Assembly (NCBI RefSeq): GCF_002934065.1 | Contig: NZ_CP018049.1 | Location: 3,718,501 to 3,782,500 of the forward strand | Reading direction: 5' to 3' | From: Pseudomonas orientalis | GTDB lineage: Bacteria; Pseudomonadota; Gammaproteobacteria; Pseudomonadales; Pseudomonadaceae | Length of the DNA stretch: 64,000 nucleotides | In this document: positions 19,204-27,545 of the stretch, one piece after another | Layout of the letters: each line of letters starts with the position of its first letter | Numbering within the stretch: position 1 is the first letter of the stretch | Notes under the pieces: model-generated | Databases searched by the model: none | The model's input: the letters and a program-made list of their open reading frames with translations, nothing else | Told to the model about the DNA's origin: nothing | Program-made: the position numbers and the translations under genes

Positions 19204-20571
19204 GTGATCCAGACGCTGACCCACCTCCCCCACCCCCGCGACGACGGGGCCACCCTCGCCAGTCAGTTCACCGATCTGGCGCCGCCCCTCAACGCCCGCC
19301 AGGCCCGACTGGAAGCCTCGCGCTGTCTGTATTGCTACGACGCACCGTGCGTGAACGCGTGCCCCAGTGACATTGATATCCCCTCGTTCATCCGCAATAT
19401 CCACACCGAAAACGTGCAAGGCGCCGCGCAGAAAATCCTCTCGGCCAACATCCTGGGCGGCAGCTGCGCGCGTGTCTGCCCCACGGAGATCCTTTGCCAG
19501 CAAGCCTGCGTGCGCAATAACGCCGAAGAATGCGCCCCGGTGCTGATCGGCCTGCTGCAACGCTACGCGGTGGACAACGCCCACTTCAGCGAACACCCCT
19601 TCCAGCGCGCCGCGCCCACCGGCAAACGTATAGCCGTGGTCGGTGCAGGACCTGCCGGTCTGGCGTGCGCCCATCGCGCCGCCTTGCATGGTCATGATGT
19701 GGTGATTTTCGAAGCCCGGGAAAAAGCCGGTGGCCTGAATGAATACGGCATCGCCAAGTACAAGCTGGTGGACGACTTCGCCCAGAAGGAATTGGATTTC
19801 CTCCTGCAAATCGGCGGCATCGAGCTGCGTCACGGCCAGCGCCTGGGCGACAACCTCACCTTGAGTGAGCTGCACACGCAATTCGATGCGGTGTTCCTCG
19901 GCCTCGGCCTGGCGGCCAGCAAGCACCTGGGCCTGCCCCACGAGGACGCCCCCGGTCTGCTCGCCGCCACCGACTACATCCGCGAACTGCGCCAAGCCGA
20001 CGACCTCACCCAACTGCCGTTGGCCGACCGCTGCATCGTGCTTGGCGCCGGCAACACCGCCATCGACATGGCCGTGCAGATGGCGCGCCTCGGCGCCCGC
20101 GACGTCAACCTCGTGTACCGCCGTGGTGTGGCCGACATGGGCGCGACCCAGCATGAACAGGACATCGCCAAGGCCAATCAGGTACGCCTGTTGACCTGGG
20201 CCCAGCCCGAAGAGGTCTTGCTTGACGACGAGGGCCGAGTCCGCGGCATGCGCTTTGCCCGCACACACATGGAGAACGGTCGCCTGCAGCCCACCGGCGA
20301 AACGTTCGAACTGGCCGCCGACGCGATCTTCAAGGCCATCGGCCAAGGCTTTGACAACGCAGCGCTGCACGACCCACTGGCCCGGCAGCTGCATCGCGTA
20401 GGCGAACGCATCTTTGTCGACGAACACCTGCGCACCAGCATTCCCGGGGTCTATGCCGGCGGTGATTGCGTCAGCCTCGGCCAGGACCTCACCGTGCAGG
20501 CGGTGCAACACGGCAAGCTGGCCGCCGAGGCCATGCATGCCCAACTCATGCTCAATGTGGAGGCCGCGTAA
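19204..20571 (+). CDS. preT: NAD(P)-dependent dihydropyrimidine dehydrogenase subunit PreT
   Basis: 455 residues, GTG start with GAGG 9 nt upstream. The N-terminal ferredoxin-like alpha-helical domain carries Cys clusters (CLYCYDAPCVNACP and CARVCPTEILCQQAC), followed by an FAD motif VVGAGPAGLACAH near residue 145 and an NADPH motif LGAGNTAIDMA near 282. It is related to the glutamate synthase small subunit. It transfers electrons between pyridine nucleotide and PreA. Its stop overlaps the preA start by one base (TAATG). Confidence 0.93.
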   Translation: MIQTLTHLPHPRDDGATLASQFTDLAPPLNARQARLEASRCLYCYDAPCVNACPSDIDIPSFIRNIHTENVQGAAQKILSANILGGSCARVCPTEILCQQACVRNNAEECAPVLIGLLQRYAVDNAHFSEHPFQRAAPTGKRIAVVGAGPAGLACAHRAALHGHDVVIFEAREKAGGLNEYGIAKYKLVDDFAQKELDFLLQIGGIELRHGQRLGDNLTLSELHTQFDAVFLGLGLAASKHLGLPHEDAPGLLAATDYIRELRQADDLTQLPLADRCIVLGAGNTAIDMAVQMARLGARDVNLVYRRGVADMGATQHEQDIAKANQVRLLTWAQPEEVLLDDEGRVRGMRFARTHMENGRLQPTGETFELAADAIFKAIGQGFDNAALHDPLARQLHRVGERIFVDEHLRTSIPGVYAGGDCVSLGQDLTVQAVQHGKLAAEAMHAQLMLNVEAA

Positions 20572-21845
20572 TGGCCGATCTGTCGATTGTGTTCGCCGGT
20601 ATCAAAGCCCCCAACCCGTTCTGGCTGGCCTCCGCTCCCCCCACCGACAAAGCCTACAACGTGGTGCGCGCGTTCGAGGCCGGCTGGGGCGGCGTGGTGT
20701 GGAAAACCCTGGGTGAAGACCCGGCGGCGGTCAATGTGTCGTCGCGCTATTCGGCCCACTACGGGGCCAATCGCGAAGTGCTGGGTATCAATAATATCGA
20801 GCTGATCACCGACCGTTCCCTGGAGATCAACCTGCGCGAAATCACCCAGGTCAAAAAGGACTGGCCGGACCGCGCGCTGATCGTGTCGCTGATGGTGCCT
20901 TGTGTCGAGCAATCCTGGAAAAACATCCTGCCGCTGGTAGAAGCCACCGGTTGCGACGGCATCGAGCTGAATTTCGGCTGCCCCCATGGCATGCCCGAAC
21001 GCGGCATGGGCGCGGCGGTCGGCCAGGTGCCGGAGTATGTGGAACAAGTAACGCGCTGGTGCAAGACCTATTGCTCACTGCCGGTGATCGTCAAGCTCAC
21101 GCCCAACATCACCGACATCCGCGTGGCCGCGCGCGCGGCGTATCTTGGCGGCGCCGATGCGGTGTCGCTGATCAACACCATCAACTCCATTACCAGCGTC
21201 GACCTCGAACGCATGGTCGCCCTGCCCATGGTCGGCACGCAAAGCACCCATGGCGGCTATTGCGGCTCGGCGGTCAAACCGATTGCCTTGAACATGGTCG
21301 CCGAAATCGCCCGCGACCCGCAGACCCAGGGCCTGCCGATCTGCGGTATCGGCGGCATCGGTAACTGGCGTGACGCCGCCGAATTCGTCGCCCTCGGCTG
21401 CGGCGCGGTGCAGGTGTGCACGGCCGCGATGCTGCACGGGTTTCGTATCGTTGAGGAAATGAAGGATGGCTTGTCGCGGTGGATGGACAGCCAGGGTTAC
21501 ACCAGCTTGCAGGCATTTTCCGGGCGCGCGGTGGGCAACACTACGGATTGGAAATACCTGGATATCAACTATCAGGTGATCGCGAAGATTGACCAGCAGG
21601 CGTGCATTGGCTGCGGGCGTTGCCATATCGCCTGCGAGGACACCTCGCACCAGGCCATCGCCAGTTTGAAGCAGGCCGATGGCACGCATAAATATGAGGT
21701 GATCGATGACGAGTGCGTGGGCTGCAATCTGTGCCAGATCACCTGCCCGGTGGCCGACTGCATCGAGATGGTGCCGATCGACACGGGCAAGCCGTTTTTG
21801 AACTGGACCCAGGACCCGCGCAATCCTTATCGGGAGGCGGTGTAG
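20571..21845 (+). CDS. preA: NAD-dependent dihydropyrimidine dehydrogenase subunit PreA
   Basis: 424 residues from MADLSIVFAGIK, with a GGAGG site upstream of ATG 20571. A dihydroorotate-dehydrogenase-like FMN barrel (NFGCPHGMPERGMGAAVGQ, KLTPN, GIGGIGNWRDAAEF) is followed by a C-terminal 2x[4Fe-4S] ferredoxin domain (CIGCGRCHIACED and CVGCNLCQITCP). With PreT it reduces uracil and thymine to their dihydro forms, the first step of the pathway whose later enzymes lie nearby. Confidence 0.95.
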   Translation: MADLSIVFAGIKAPNPFWLASAPPTDKAYNVVRAFEAGWGGVVWKTLGEDPAAVNVSSRYSAHYGANREVLGINNIELITDRSLEINLREITQVKKDWPDRALIVSLMVPCVEQSWKNILPLVEATGCDGIELNFGCPHGMPERGMGAAVGQVPEYVEQVTRWCKTYCSLPVIVKLTPNITDIRVAARAAYLGGADAVSLINTINSITSVDLERMVALPMVGTQSTHGGYCGSAVKPIALNMVAEIARDPQTQGLPICGIGGIGNWRDAAEFVALGCGAVQVCTAAMLHGFRIVEEMKDGLSRWMDSQGYTSLQAFSGRAVGNTTDWKYLDINYQVIAKIDQQACIGCGRCHIACEDTSHQAIASLKQADGTHKYEVIDDECVGCNLCQITCPVADCIEMVPIDTGKPFLNWTQDPRNPYREAV

Positions 21846-21853
21846 GCCTGTAG

Positions 21854-21924
21854 ACCGCTATCGGGGGCAAGCCCCCTCCCACATTGGAATGCATTCCAAC
21901 TGTGGGAGGGGGCTTGCCCCCGAT
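21854..21924. repeat. Divergent REP pair with palindromic core
   Basis: A minus-oriented REP (21854-21883) and a plus-oriented REP (21901-21924) flank the perfect palindrome TTGGAATGCATTCCAA at 21884-21899. It lies between the convergent preA and TetR genes. Confidence 0.9.
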
Positions 21925-21949
21925 GAGGCCTCCAGCCCCACTACAAAAC

Positions 21950-22570
21950 TCAAGGCTGCAACCCAATCCCGCGCAATATCACCCCGGTCACCGTCTGAAT
22001 CGCCCGCTCGAACTGCATATCCGACAACGGCTGGTGATCATTCAAGATATTCACCTGGTGATCGAAGTCTGCATAGTGCTGGGTCGACGCCCAGATCATA
22101 TACAGCAGGCTCGACGGCTCCACCGGCAGGATGCGTTTGTCCTGCACCCACTGGCGGATTTTCGCTTCCTTCATCTTGGCCCAGTCGTACAGGCTTTCAT
22201 CCAGCGCCTCACCGAGGGTCGGCGCGCCGTGGATGATTTCATTGGCCCAGACTTTCGAGCCATAGGGCCGCGTGCGCGAGCGCTGCATCTTGGCGCGAAT
22301 GTAACTGCTGAGCACCACGCGCGGGTCATCGAAGGTTTCGAAACTCAGGGCGTCCTGTTTCCACACCTCCAGCAGGTCGAACAGCACCGCGCTGTACAGC
22401 TCGCTCTTGGTGGTGAAGTAGTAATGCAGATTCGAGCGCGGCAGTTGCGCTTCTTTGGCGATGTCGGCCATGGCGGTGCTGCCATAGCCTTTTTCAGCGA
22501 AGACCTTCTCCGCTGCCAGCAGGATTTTCTCGACGTTGACCCGTCGAATGCCGATCTTGTGATTGCCCAT
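21950..22570 (-). CDS. TetR family regulator, RutR/PydR type
   Basis: 206 residues from MGNHKIGIRRVN (ATG 22570, GGGAGC upstream). The N-terminal helix-turn-helix is at about residues 20-65 (ADIAKEAQLPRSNLHYYFTTKSELY), and the C-terminal ligand domain matches the RutR-type fold (SKVWANEIIHGAP, MIWASTQHYADF). RutR-type proteins respond to uracil or thymine, and the position beside the pyrimidine genes makes it the likely regulator of that cluster. Confidence 0.88.
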   Translation of the reverse strand: MGNHKIGIRRVNVEKILLAAEKVFAEKGYGSTAMADIAKEAQLPRSNLHYYFTTKSELYSAVLFDLLEVWKQDALSFETFDDPRVVLSSYIRAKMQRSRTRPYGSKVWANEIIHGAPTLGEALDESLYDWAKMKEAKIRQWVQDKRILPVEPSSLLYMIWASTQHYADFDHQVNILNDHQPLSDMQFERAIQTVTGVILRGIGLQP

Positions 22571-22686
22571 AAGGGCTCCCTGACAACAACACGACCTAGA
22601 GACTACCACTGGCTCTAGATCGGGGCGACACGCCGAACCGAAACTTCGTACACTGGCGCCTTCTATCCTCTGATTGGTATTGAACA

Positions 22687-23052
22687 ATGTTGATCAAGAA
22701 GTCCCTGACAACCGTCGCCCTGCTCGCTTCCCTGCTGGGCGCGTCCGCGGCATTTGCCCATGCGCACCTTGAAAGCACCACGCCAGCCAAAGACAGCAGC
22801 GTGACCGCGCCGAAAGAGCTGCGCCTGACATTCAGCGAAGGCGTCGAAGCGACCTTCACCAAGGTGTCCCTGAGCAAGGACGGGACGGAAATCGCGATCA
22901 ATGGCCTGGAAACCCCGGACACCGACAAGAAAACCCTGGTGGTCACCCCTGCCGCTCCGCTGGCGGCCGGCACTTACACAGTCGAATGGCACGCGGTCTC
23001 CGTCGACACCCACAAGAGCGAAGGCACTTACAGCTTCAAGGTCGGCCAATAA
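22687..23052 (+). CDS. copC: Periplasmic copper-binding protein CopC
   Basis: 121 residues with a signal peptide cleaved after AFA, leaving His25 as mature residue 1, the expected copper ligand. Asp107 and His109 in VSVDTHKSEG complete a CopC-type Cu(II) site. The fold is a small beta-barrel. There is no Met-rich Cu(I) loop, so it is the Cu(II)-only form. It is followed immediately by copD. Confidence 0.93.
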   Translation: MLIKKSLTTVALLASLLGASAAFAHAHLESTTPAKDSSVTAPKELRLTFSEGVEATFTKVSLSKDGTEIAINGLETPDTDKKTLVVTPAAPLAAGTYTVEWHAVSVDTHKSEGTYSFKVGQ

Positions 23053-23055
23053 TTC

Positions 23056-23913
23056 ATGGCAACCCTGCTGGTGCTGTGCCGCTTCCTGCATTTCATCGTC
23101 GTGCTGCTGATGTTCGGGGCCTGTGTGTTCAGGTCTCTGCTGCTCGGGACGGCTACGCTCCCGGCACTCGACCGGCAATTGTTGCGCATCACCCGTGGCC
23201 TGGCCTGGGTGGGGCTGGGCTCCGGGATCGCGTGGCTGTTGTTGATCACCGCCAGCATGGCCGGCGGTTGGGACGCGGCGCTGCAACCGGCGACGGTCCA
23301 ACTGGTATTGGGCAAAACCTTCTTTGGCCAGGTGTGGACCTGGCACCTGCTGCTGAACCTGCTGCTGGTGATCGCCCTGATCAAGCCCAAGTCAGCCCTG
23401 CACTTACCGTTGATCGCCCTGCTGCTGGCGACCCTGGCGCCTGTCGGTCATGGCGCCATGCTCAATGGACTGAGTGGGCAATTATTGATCCTTAATCAGG
23501 TGGTGCACCTGGTGTGCGTAGGCGCCTGGCTGGGTGGTTTGCTGTTGTTGGTGTTGATCCTCCGACAGCCACAGCCGTTTACGCTGCGGCCAATCCTGCG
23601 GCGCTTCAGCGGCGTGGGTTACGCCTTGGTTGCCGGCCTGCTGGTGACCGGTTTGATCAATGTGCGCGTGCTCACCGGGCAGCTGTGGCCCACTCCGTTG
23701 TTCAGTGGTTTTGCCCTGATTCTGTTGATCAAGGTGATGCTGGTGCTGGGCATGTTGGCGCTGGCGCTGCTGAACCGGTTGCGCCTTGATAGCTGCGAAC
23801 AGCGGCTGGCCAGCTTGAAGGCCAGCGTGATGGTGGAATGGCTGCTGGGGGTCTGCGCAGTCGCCGCCGTTTCAGTCCTTGGCACCCTGCCTCCGATGGT
23901 CATGGCGGGATAA
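23056..23913 (+). CDS. copD: Copper resistance/uptake membrane protein CopD
   Basis: 285 residues with about eight transmembrane helices and the CopD domain in the C-terminal half (RRFSGVGYALVAGLLVTGLINV). The start is 3 nt after the copC stop, so they form a two-gene operon. CopD moves copper across the inner membrane with CopC as periplasmic partner. A TAA-proximal REPIN follows. Confidence 0.92.
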   Translation: MATLLVLCRFLHFIVVLLMFGACVFRSLLLGTATLPALDRQLLRITRGLAWVGLGSGIAWLLLITASMAGGWDAALQPATVQLVLGKTFFGQVWTWHLLLNLLLVIALIKPKSALHLPLIALLLATLAPVGHGAMLNGLSGQLLILNQVVHLVCVGAWLGGLLLLVLILRQPQPFTLRPILRRFSGVGYALVAGLLVTGLINVRVLTGQLWPTPLFSGFALILLIKVMLVLGMLALALLNRLRLDSCEQRLASLKASVMVEWLLGVCAVAAVSVLGTLPPMVMAG

Positions 23914-23936
23914 AAACCAAGTCGAACTCGATCCAC

Positions 23937-24025
23937 TGTGGGAGGGGGCTTCCCCCCGATGGCGGTATATCAGTTGAAATTAATGTGACTGACACATTGC
24001 TATCGGGGGCAAGCCCCCTCCCACA
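23937..24025. repeat. REPIN (convergent REP pair)
   Basis: GGGGGC-type REPIN of 89 bp after copD. The left arm has TTCCCCCCGAT instead of TTGCCCCCGAT, a single point change that slightly breaks the pairing. Confidence 0.9.
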
Positions 24026-24129
24026 GTTGACCGTGCCAACTTTTTATCCAGGCATTATCCAGGCCCGGCAGGTCATCATATAACTTCTGCTTGACACACC
24101 CTGAAAACCCCGCAAATATCCCGCCCAAT

Positions 24130-24149
24130 GTTGTACGACGACGTATGAC
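24130..24149 (-). promoter_or_regulatory. Candidate operator of the hexuronate regulon (porin gene copy)
   Basis: Read on the minus strand it matches the site at 25738-25757 at 16 of 20 positions, with consensus GTCATACGNCNNCNTACAAC. It is imperfectly dyad-symmetric, as expected for a GntR-type regulator, and lies 37 nt upstream of the porin start codon. Confidence 0.5.
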
Positions 24150-24185
24150 AAATAATAAAAACAACAAAAGAAAGGGAGCCTCACT

Positions 24186-25448
24186 GTGCGTCAATTCGCC
24201 CGCAATTCCTCCTGTCGCCTCGGGTTCATCAGCCTCGGCAGCCTCGCGTTCACATTGCCCCTCACCGCCCACGCCGAAGGGTTCGTCGAAGACGCGAAAG
24301 CCACGCTCAACCTGCGCAATGCCTACTTCAATCGCAACTTCACCGACCCCACCAATCCCCAGGGCAAGGCCGAAGAGTGGACGCAGAACTTCATTCTCGA
24401 CGCCAAGTCCGGGTATACCCGTGGCACCCTGGGTTTGGGCATTGACGTACTGGGCCTGTACTCGCAAAAGCTCGATGGTGGCAAAGGCACCGCCGGCACC
24501 CAGTTGCTGCCCGTGCACGATGACGGCCGCCCGGCCGATAACTTCGGACGCCTGGGCGTGGCGCTGAAAACCAGGTTATCGAAGACCGAGCTGAAGGTCG
24601 GCGAATGGATGCCGGTACTGCCGATCCTGCGCTCCGATGACGGTCGCTCCCTGCCCCAGACCTTCCGCGGCGGCCAGGTGACGTCCAACGAGATTGCCGG
24701 TCTGACCCTCTACGGTGGCCAGTTCCGCGGCAACAGCCCGCGCAACGACGCGAGCATGGAAGACATGTTCATGAACGGCAGAGCCGCGTTCACCTCCGAC
24801 CGTTTCAACTTCGGCGGCGGCGAATACACGTTCAACGACAAGCGCACCCAGGTCGGCCTGTGGTACGCCGAGCTCACCGATATCTACCAGCAACAGTACC
24901 TCAACCTCACCCACAGCCAGCCGGTGGGCGACTGGACCCTGGGCGCCAACCTCGGTTTCTTCAATGGCAAGGAAGACGGCAGCGCGCTGGCCGGCGACCT
25001 CGATAACAAGACCGCCTTCGCCCTGCTTTCGGCCAGGTACGGCGGCAACACCTTCTACGTCGGCCTGCAAAAACTCACCGGCGACAGTGCGTGGATGCGC
25101 ATCAACGGCACCAGCGGCGGCACCCTGGCCAACGACAGCTACAACGCCAGTTATGACAACGCCAAGGAAAAATCCTGGCAACTGCGCCACGACTTCAACT
25201 TTGTGGTGCTCGGCATTCCCGGGTTGACCATGATGAACCGCTACATCAGCGGCAGTAACGTGCATACCGGCGCGATTACCGATGGCAAGGAGTGGGGCCG
25301 CGAGTCCGAGCTGGCCTACACCGTACAGAGCGGTGCGTTGAAGAATTTGAACGTGCGCTGGAGGAACTCGACCATGCGTCGGGATTTCAGCAACAACGAA
25401 TTCGATGAGAATCGGATCTTTGTCAGCTATCCGATATCACTGCTGTAA
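24186..25448 (+). CDS. OprD family outer membrane porin
   Basis: 420 residues, GTG start with GGGAG upstream. A signal peptide ends at AHA (about residue 30), and the OprD signature GFVEDAKATLNLRNAYFNRNF follows. Regularly spaced aromatic beta strands make an 18-strand barrel likely, and the C-terminus ends in the strand IFVSYPISLL. The position upstream of uronate dehydrogenase and a TRAP transporter suggests it takes up hexuronates or aldarates through the outer membrane. Confidence 0.93.
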   Translation: MRQFARNSSCRLGFISLGSLAFTLPLTAHAEGFVEDAKATLNLRNAYFNRNFTDPTNPQGKAEEWTQNFILDAKSGYTRGTLGLGIDVLGLYSQKLDGGKGTAGTQLLPVHDDGRPADNFGRLGVALKTRLSKTELKVGEWMPVLPILRSDDGRSLPQTFRGGQVTSNEIAGLTLYGGQFRGNSPRNDASMEDMFMNGRAAFTSDRFNFGGGEYTFNDKRTQVGLWYAELTDIYQQQYLNLTHSQPVGDWTLGANLGFFNGKEDGSALAGDLDNKTAFALLSARYGGNTFYVGLQKLTGDSAWMRINGTSGGTLANDSYNASYDNAKEKSWQLRHDFNFVVLGIPGLTMMNRYISGSNVHTGAITDGKEWGRESELAYTVQSGALKNLNVRWRNSTMRRDFSNNEFDENRIFVSYPISLL

Positions 25449-25483
25449 GGTCGCGGGCGGTCTGTCAGCCACCGCAAAACCAC

Positions 25484-25674
25484 TGTGGAGGGGGCTTGTA
25501 CACCGCTCTCTGTAGGAGCGAGGGGGCGCCTGGCTCTTGCTCGCGAAAAATATCAACGATAACGCGTGCTTCCTGAATGAACGCGGTGCCTGTGAGCTTT
25601 TCGCGAGCAAGCTCGCTCCTACAAAAGCCAGCGGTGGCCAGTGAACGATGTATTTGCAGGCAGTCCCTCCCACA
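25484..25674. repeat. Nested REPINs of two families
   Basis: The outer arms (TGTGGAGGGGGCTTG at 25484 and CCCTCCCACA ending 25674) belong to the GGGGGC family but have lost most of their inner part. Between them lies a second-family REPIN at 25511-25623, TGTAGGAGCGAG to CTCGCTCCTACA, with TCGCGAAAA and TTTTCGCGA inner arms. Confidence 0.8.
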
Positions 25675-25737
25675 TTTGATCTCACTGGCTGGATGGGCGT
25701 TGACAACACAGGGAATCCCTCACACTATTTCCGCATA

Positions 25738-25757
25738 GTCATACGACAACCTACAAC
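25738..25757 (+). promoter_or_regulatory. Candidate operator of the hexuronate regulon (udh copy)
   Basis: Shares 16 of 20 bases with the site before the porin gene and ends 16 nt before the udh start codon. The pair suggests one regulator for uptake and oxidation. Confidence 0.5.
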
Positions 25758-25773
25758 AAAAATTGGAATGCCC

Positions 25774-26589
25774 ATGACCACCATCAGCCCCACTCCCTTC
25801 AACCGCATCCTGCTCACCGGCGCCGCCGGTGGCCTGGGTAAAGTCCTGCGCGAACGCATGCGGCCCTACGCCAATGTGCTGCGCCTGTCGGACATCGCCG
25901 ACATGGCCCCCGCCGCCGCCCATGAAGAAGTGCAACCCTGCGATCTTTCCGACAAACAAGCCGTGCACCATCTGGTGGAAGGCGTCGATGCGATCCTGCA
26001 CTTTGGCGGCGTGTCGGTGGAGCGTCCCTTTGAAGAAGTGCTCGGTGCCAATATCAGTGGCGTCTTCCACATCTACGAAGCCGCGCGCCGTCATGGGGTC
26101 AAGCGTGTGATCTTCGCCAGCTCCAACCACGTGATCGGCTTCTACAAGCAGGGCGAACAACTCGATGCCCATTCACCGCGCCGTCCGGACAGCTACTACG
26201 GCCTGTCCAAGTCCTATGGCGAAGACATGGCGAGTTTCTACTTCGATCGCTACGGCATCCAGACCGTGAGCATCCGTATCGGCTCGTCGTTCCCGCAACC
26301 ACAGAACCGCCGGATGATGCACACGTGGTTGAGCTTCGACGACCTGACCCAACTGCTCGAACGCGCGCTGTACACGCCGGACGTGGGGCACACCGTGGTC
26401 TACGGCATGTCGGACAACCTCGACACCTGGTGGGACAACCGCTATGCCGCGCACCTGGGTTTTGCCCCCAGGGACAGCTCCGAAGTGTTCCGCGCCCAGG
26501 TCGAGGCCCAGCCGCCGGTGGCGGACGATGACCCGGCCAGAATCTATCAGGGCGGCGCGTTCTGCGCGGCAGGCCCGTTCGGTGACTGA
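25774..26589 (+). CDS. udh: Uronate dehydrogenase (NAD+)
   Basis: 271 residues from MTTISPTPFNR; ATG 25774 is chosen because TTGGAA lies 6 nt upstream. It belongs to the extended SDR/epimerase family, with nucleotide motif TGAAGGLG near the N-terminus and catalytic S-YYGLSK. The stretches FGGVSVERPFEE and FASSNHVIGFYKQ match the Pseudomonas uronate dehydrogenases I recall. It oxidises D-galacturonate and D-glucuronate to aldarolactones. The lactonase gene follows, consistent with the oxidative hexuronate route. Confidence 0.93.
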   Translation: MTTISPTPFNRILLTGAAGGLGKVLRERMRPYANVLRLSDIADMAPAAAHEEVQPCDLSDKQAVHHLVEGVDAILHFGGVSVERPFEEVLGANISGVFHIYEAARRHGVKRVIFASSNHVIGFYKQGEQLDAHSPRRPDSYYGLSKSYGEDMASFYFDRYGIQTVSIRIGSSFPQPQNRRMMHTWLSFDDLTQLLERALYTPDVGHTVVYGMSDNLDTWWDNRYAAHLGFAPRDSSEVFRAQVEAQPPVADDDPARIYQGGAFCAAGPFGD

Positions 26590-26618
26590 GTTCACGTAAC
26601 CCAAGGGAATGAGTGGCG

Positions 26619-27494
26619 ATGAGTGCAGAATTGATTGTCGACGCCCGCAACGCCGTGGGCGAATGCCCGGTGTGGGTGCCCGAGGAAAATGCCCTGTACT
26701 GGGTGGATATCCCCAACGGTCGGCTACAGCGCTGGAACGCGGCCACGGGCCAGGTTGCAACGTGGCAAGCCCCGCAGATGCTCGCCTGTATTGCCCGCAC
26801 TGACGCGGGCAACTGGGTCGCCGGCATGGAGTCCGGGTTTTTCCAGCTGACCTCGCACAGCGATGGCAGCCTCGATACCACGCTCCTGGCCGGGGTCGAG
26901 CATCCACGCGCGGACATGCGCCTCAACGACGGGCGTTGCGACCGCCAGGGCCGATTCTGGGCCGGCAGCATGGTGCTGAACATGGGCCTGAACGCCGCCG
27001 AAGGCATCTTGTATCGCTACGCGGCCGGCTCGACGCCCCATGCCCAACTGGACGGTTTCATTACCTTGAACGGCCTGGCCTTCAGCCCTGACGGCCGTAC
27101 GATGTACGCCTCGGATTCACACCCGTTGGTGCAACAAATCTGGGCCTTCGACTACGACATTGATACCGGTACGCCGTCCAACCGCCGCGTGTTTGTCGAC
27201 ATGCATCGACACCTCGGTCGGCCGGATGGTGCAGCGGTAGACGCAGACGGCTGCTACTGGATCTGCGCCAACGACGCCGGTCTGGTGCACCGCTTCACCC
27301 CGGACGGTCGCCTCGACCAGTCCCATCACGTACCGGTAAAGAAACCCACCATGTGCGCCTTTGGCGGCAGTCGCCTGGACACGCTGTACGTCACCTCGAT
27401 CCGTGACGACACGAGTGAGCAATCACTGTCCGGTGGCGTGTTCGCCCTCAACCCCGGCGTCCAGGGACTGCCCGAACCCCGCTTCATCCTCTAG
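26619..27494 (+). CDS. SMP-30/gluconolactonase family lactonase (aldarolactonase)
   Basis: 291 residues from MSAELIVDARN; a GTG two codons upstream (26613) with AAGGGA before it is an alternative start. It is a six-bladed beta-propeller of the SMP-30 family with metal-ligand motifs GECPVW, RLNDGRCDRQGRFW, NGLAFSPDG and GRPDGAAVDADG. Next to udh it most likely hydrolyses galactaro- or glucarolactone to the open aldarate. Confidence 0.9.
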   Translation: MSAELIVDARNAVGECPVWVPEENALYWVDIPNGRLQRWNAATGQVATWQAPQMLACIARTDAGNWVAGMESGFFQLTSHSDGSLDTTLLAGVEHPRADMRLNDGRCDRQGRFWAGSMVLNMGLNAAEGILYRYAAGSTPHAQLDGFITLNGLAFSPDGRTMYASDSHPLVQQIWAFDYDIDTGTPSNRRVFVDMHRHLGRPDGAAVDADGCYWICANDAGLVHRFTPDGRLDQSHHVPVKKPTMCAFGGSRLDTLYVTSIRDDTSEQSLSGGVFALNPGVQGLPEPRFIL

Positions 27495-27545
27495 CTGCAT
27501 CGCTGTGCCTTGAATACAACAATAACAAGACAGGAATGAAACCCC

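Larger units (their letters stand above)
25449..25773. other. Intergenic region with nested repeats and udh leader
   Basis: 325 bases between the porin gene and udh. It holds a GAGCGAGC-type REPIN lodged between degenerate arms of a GGGGGC-type element, then the udh operator-like site and ribosome binding site. No protein gene is visible. Confidence 0.7.
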
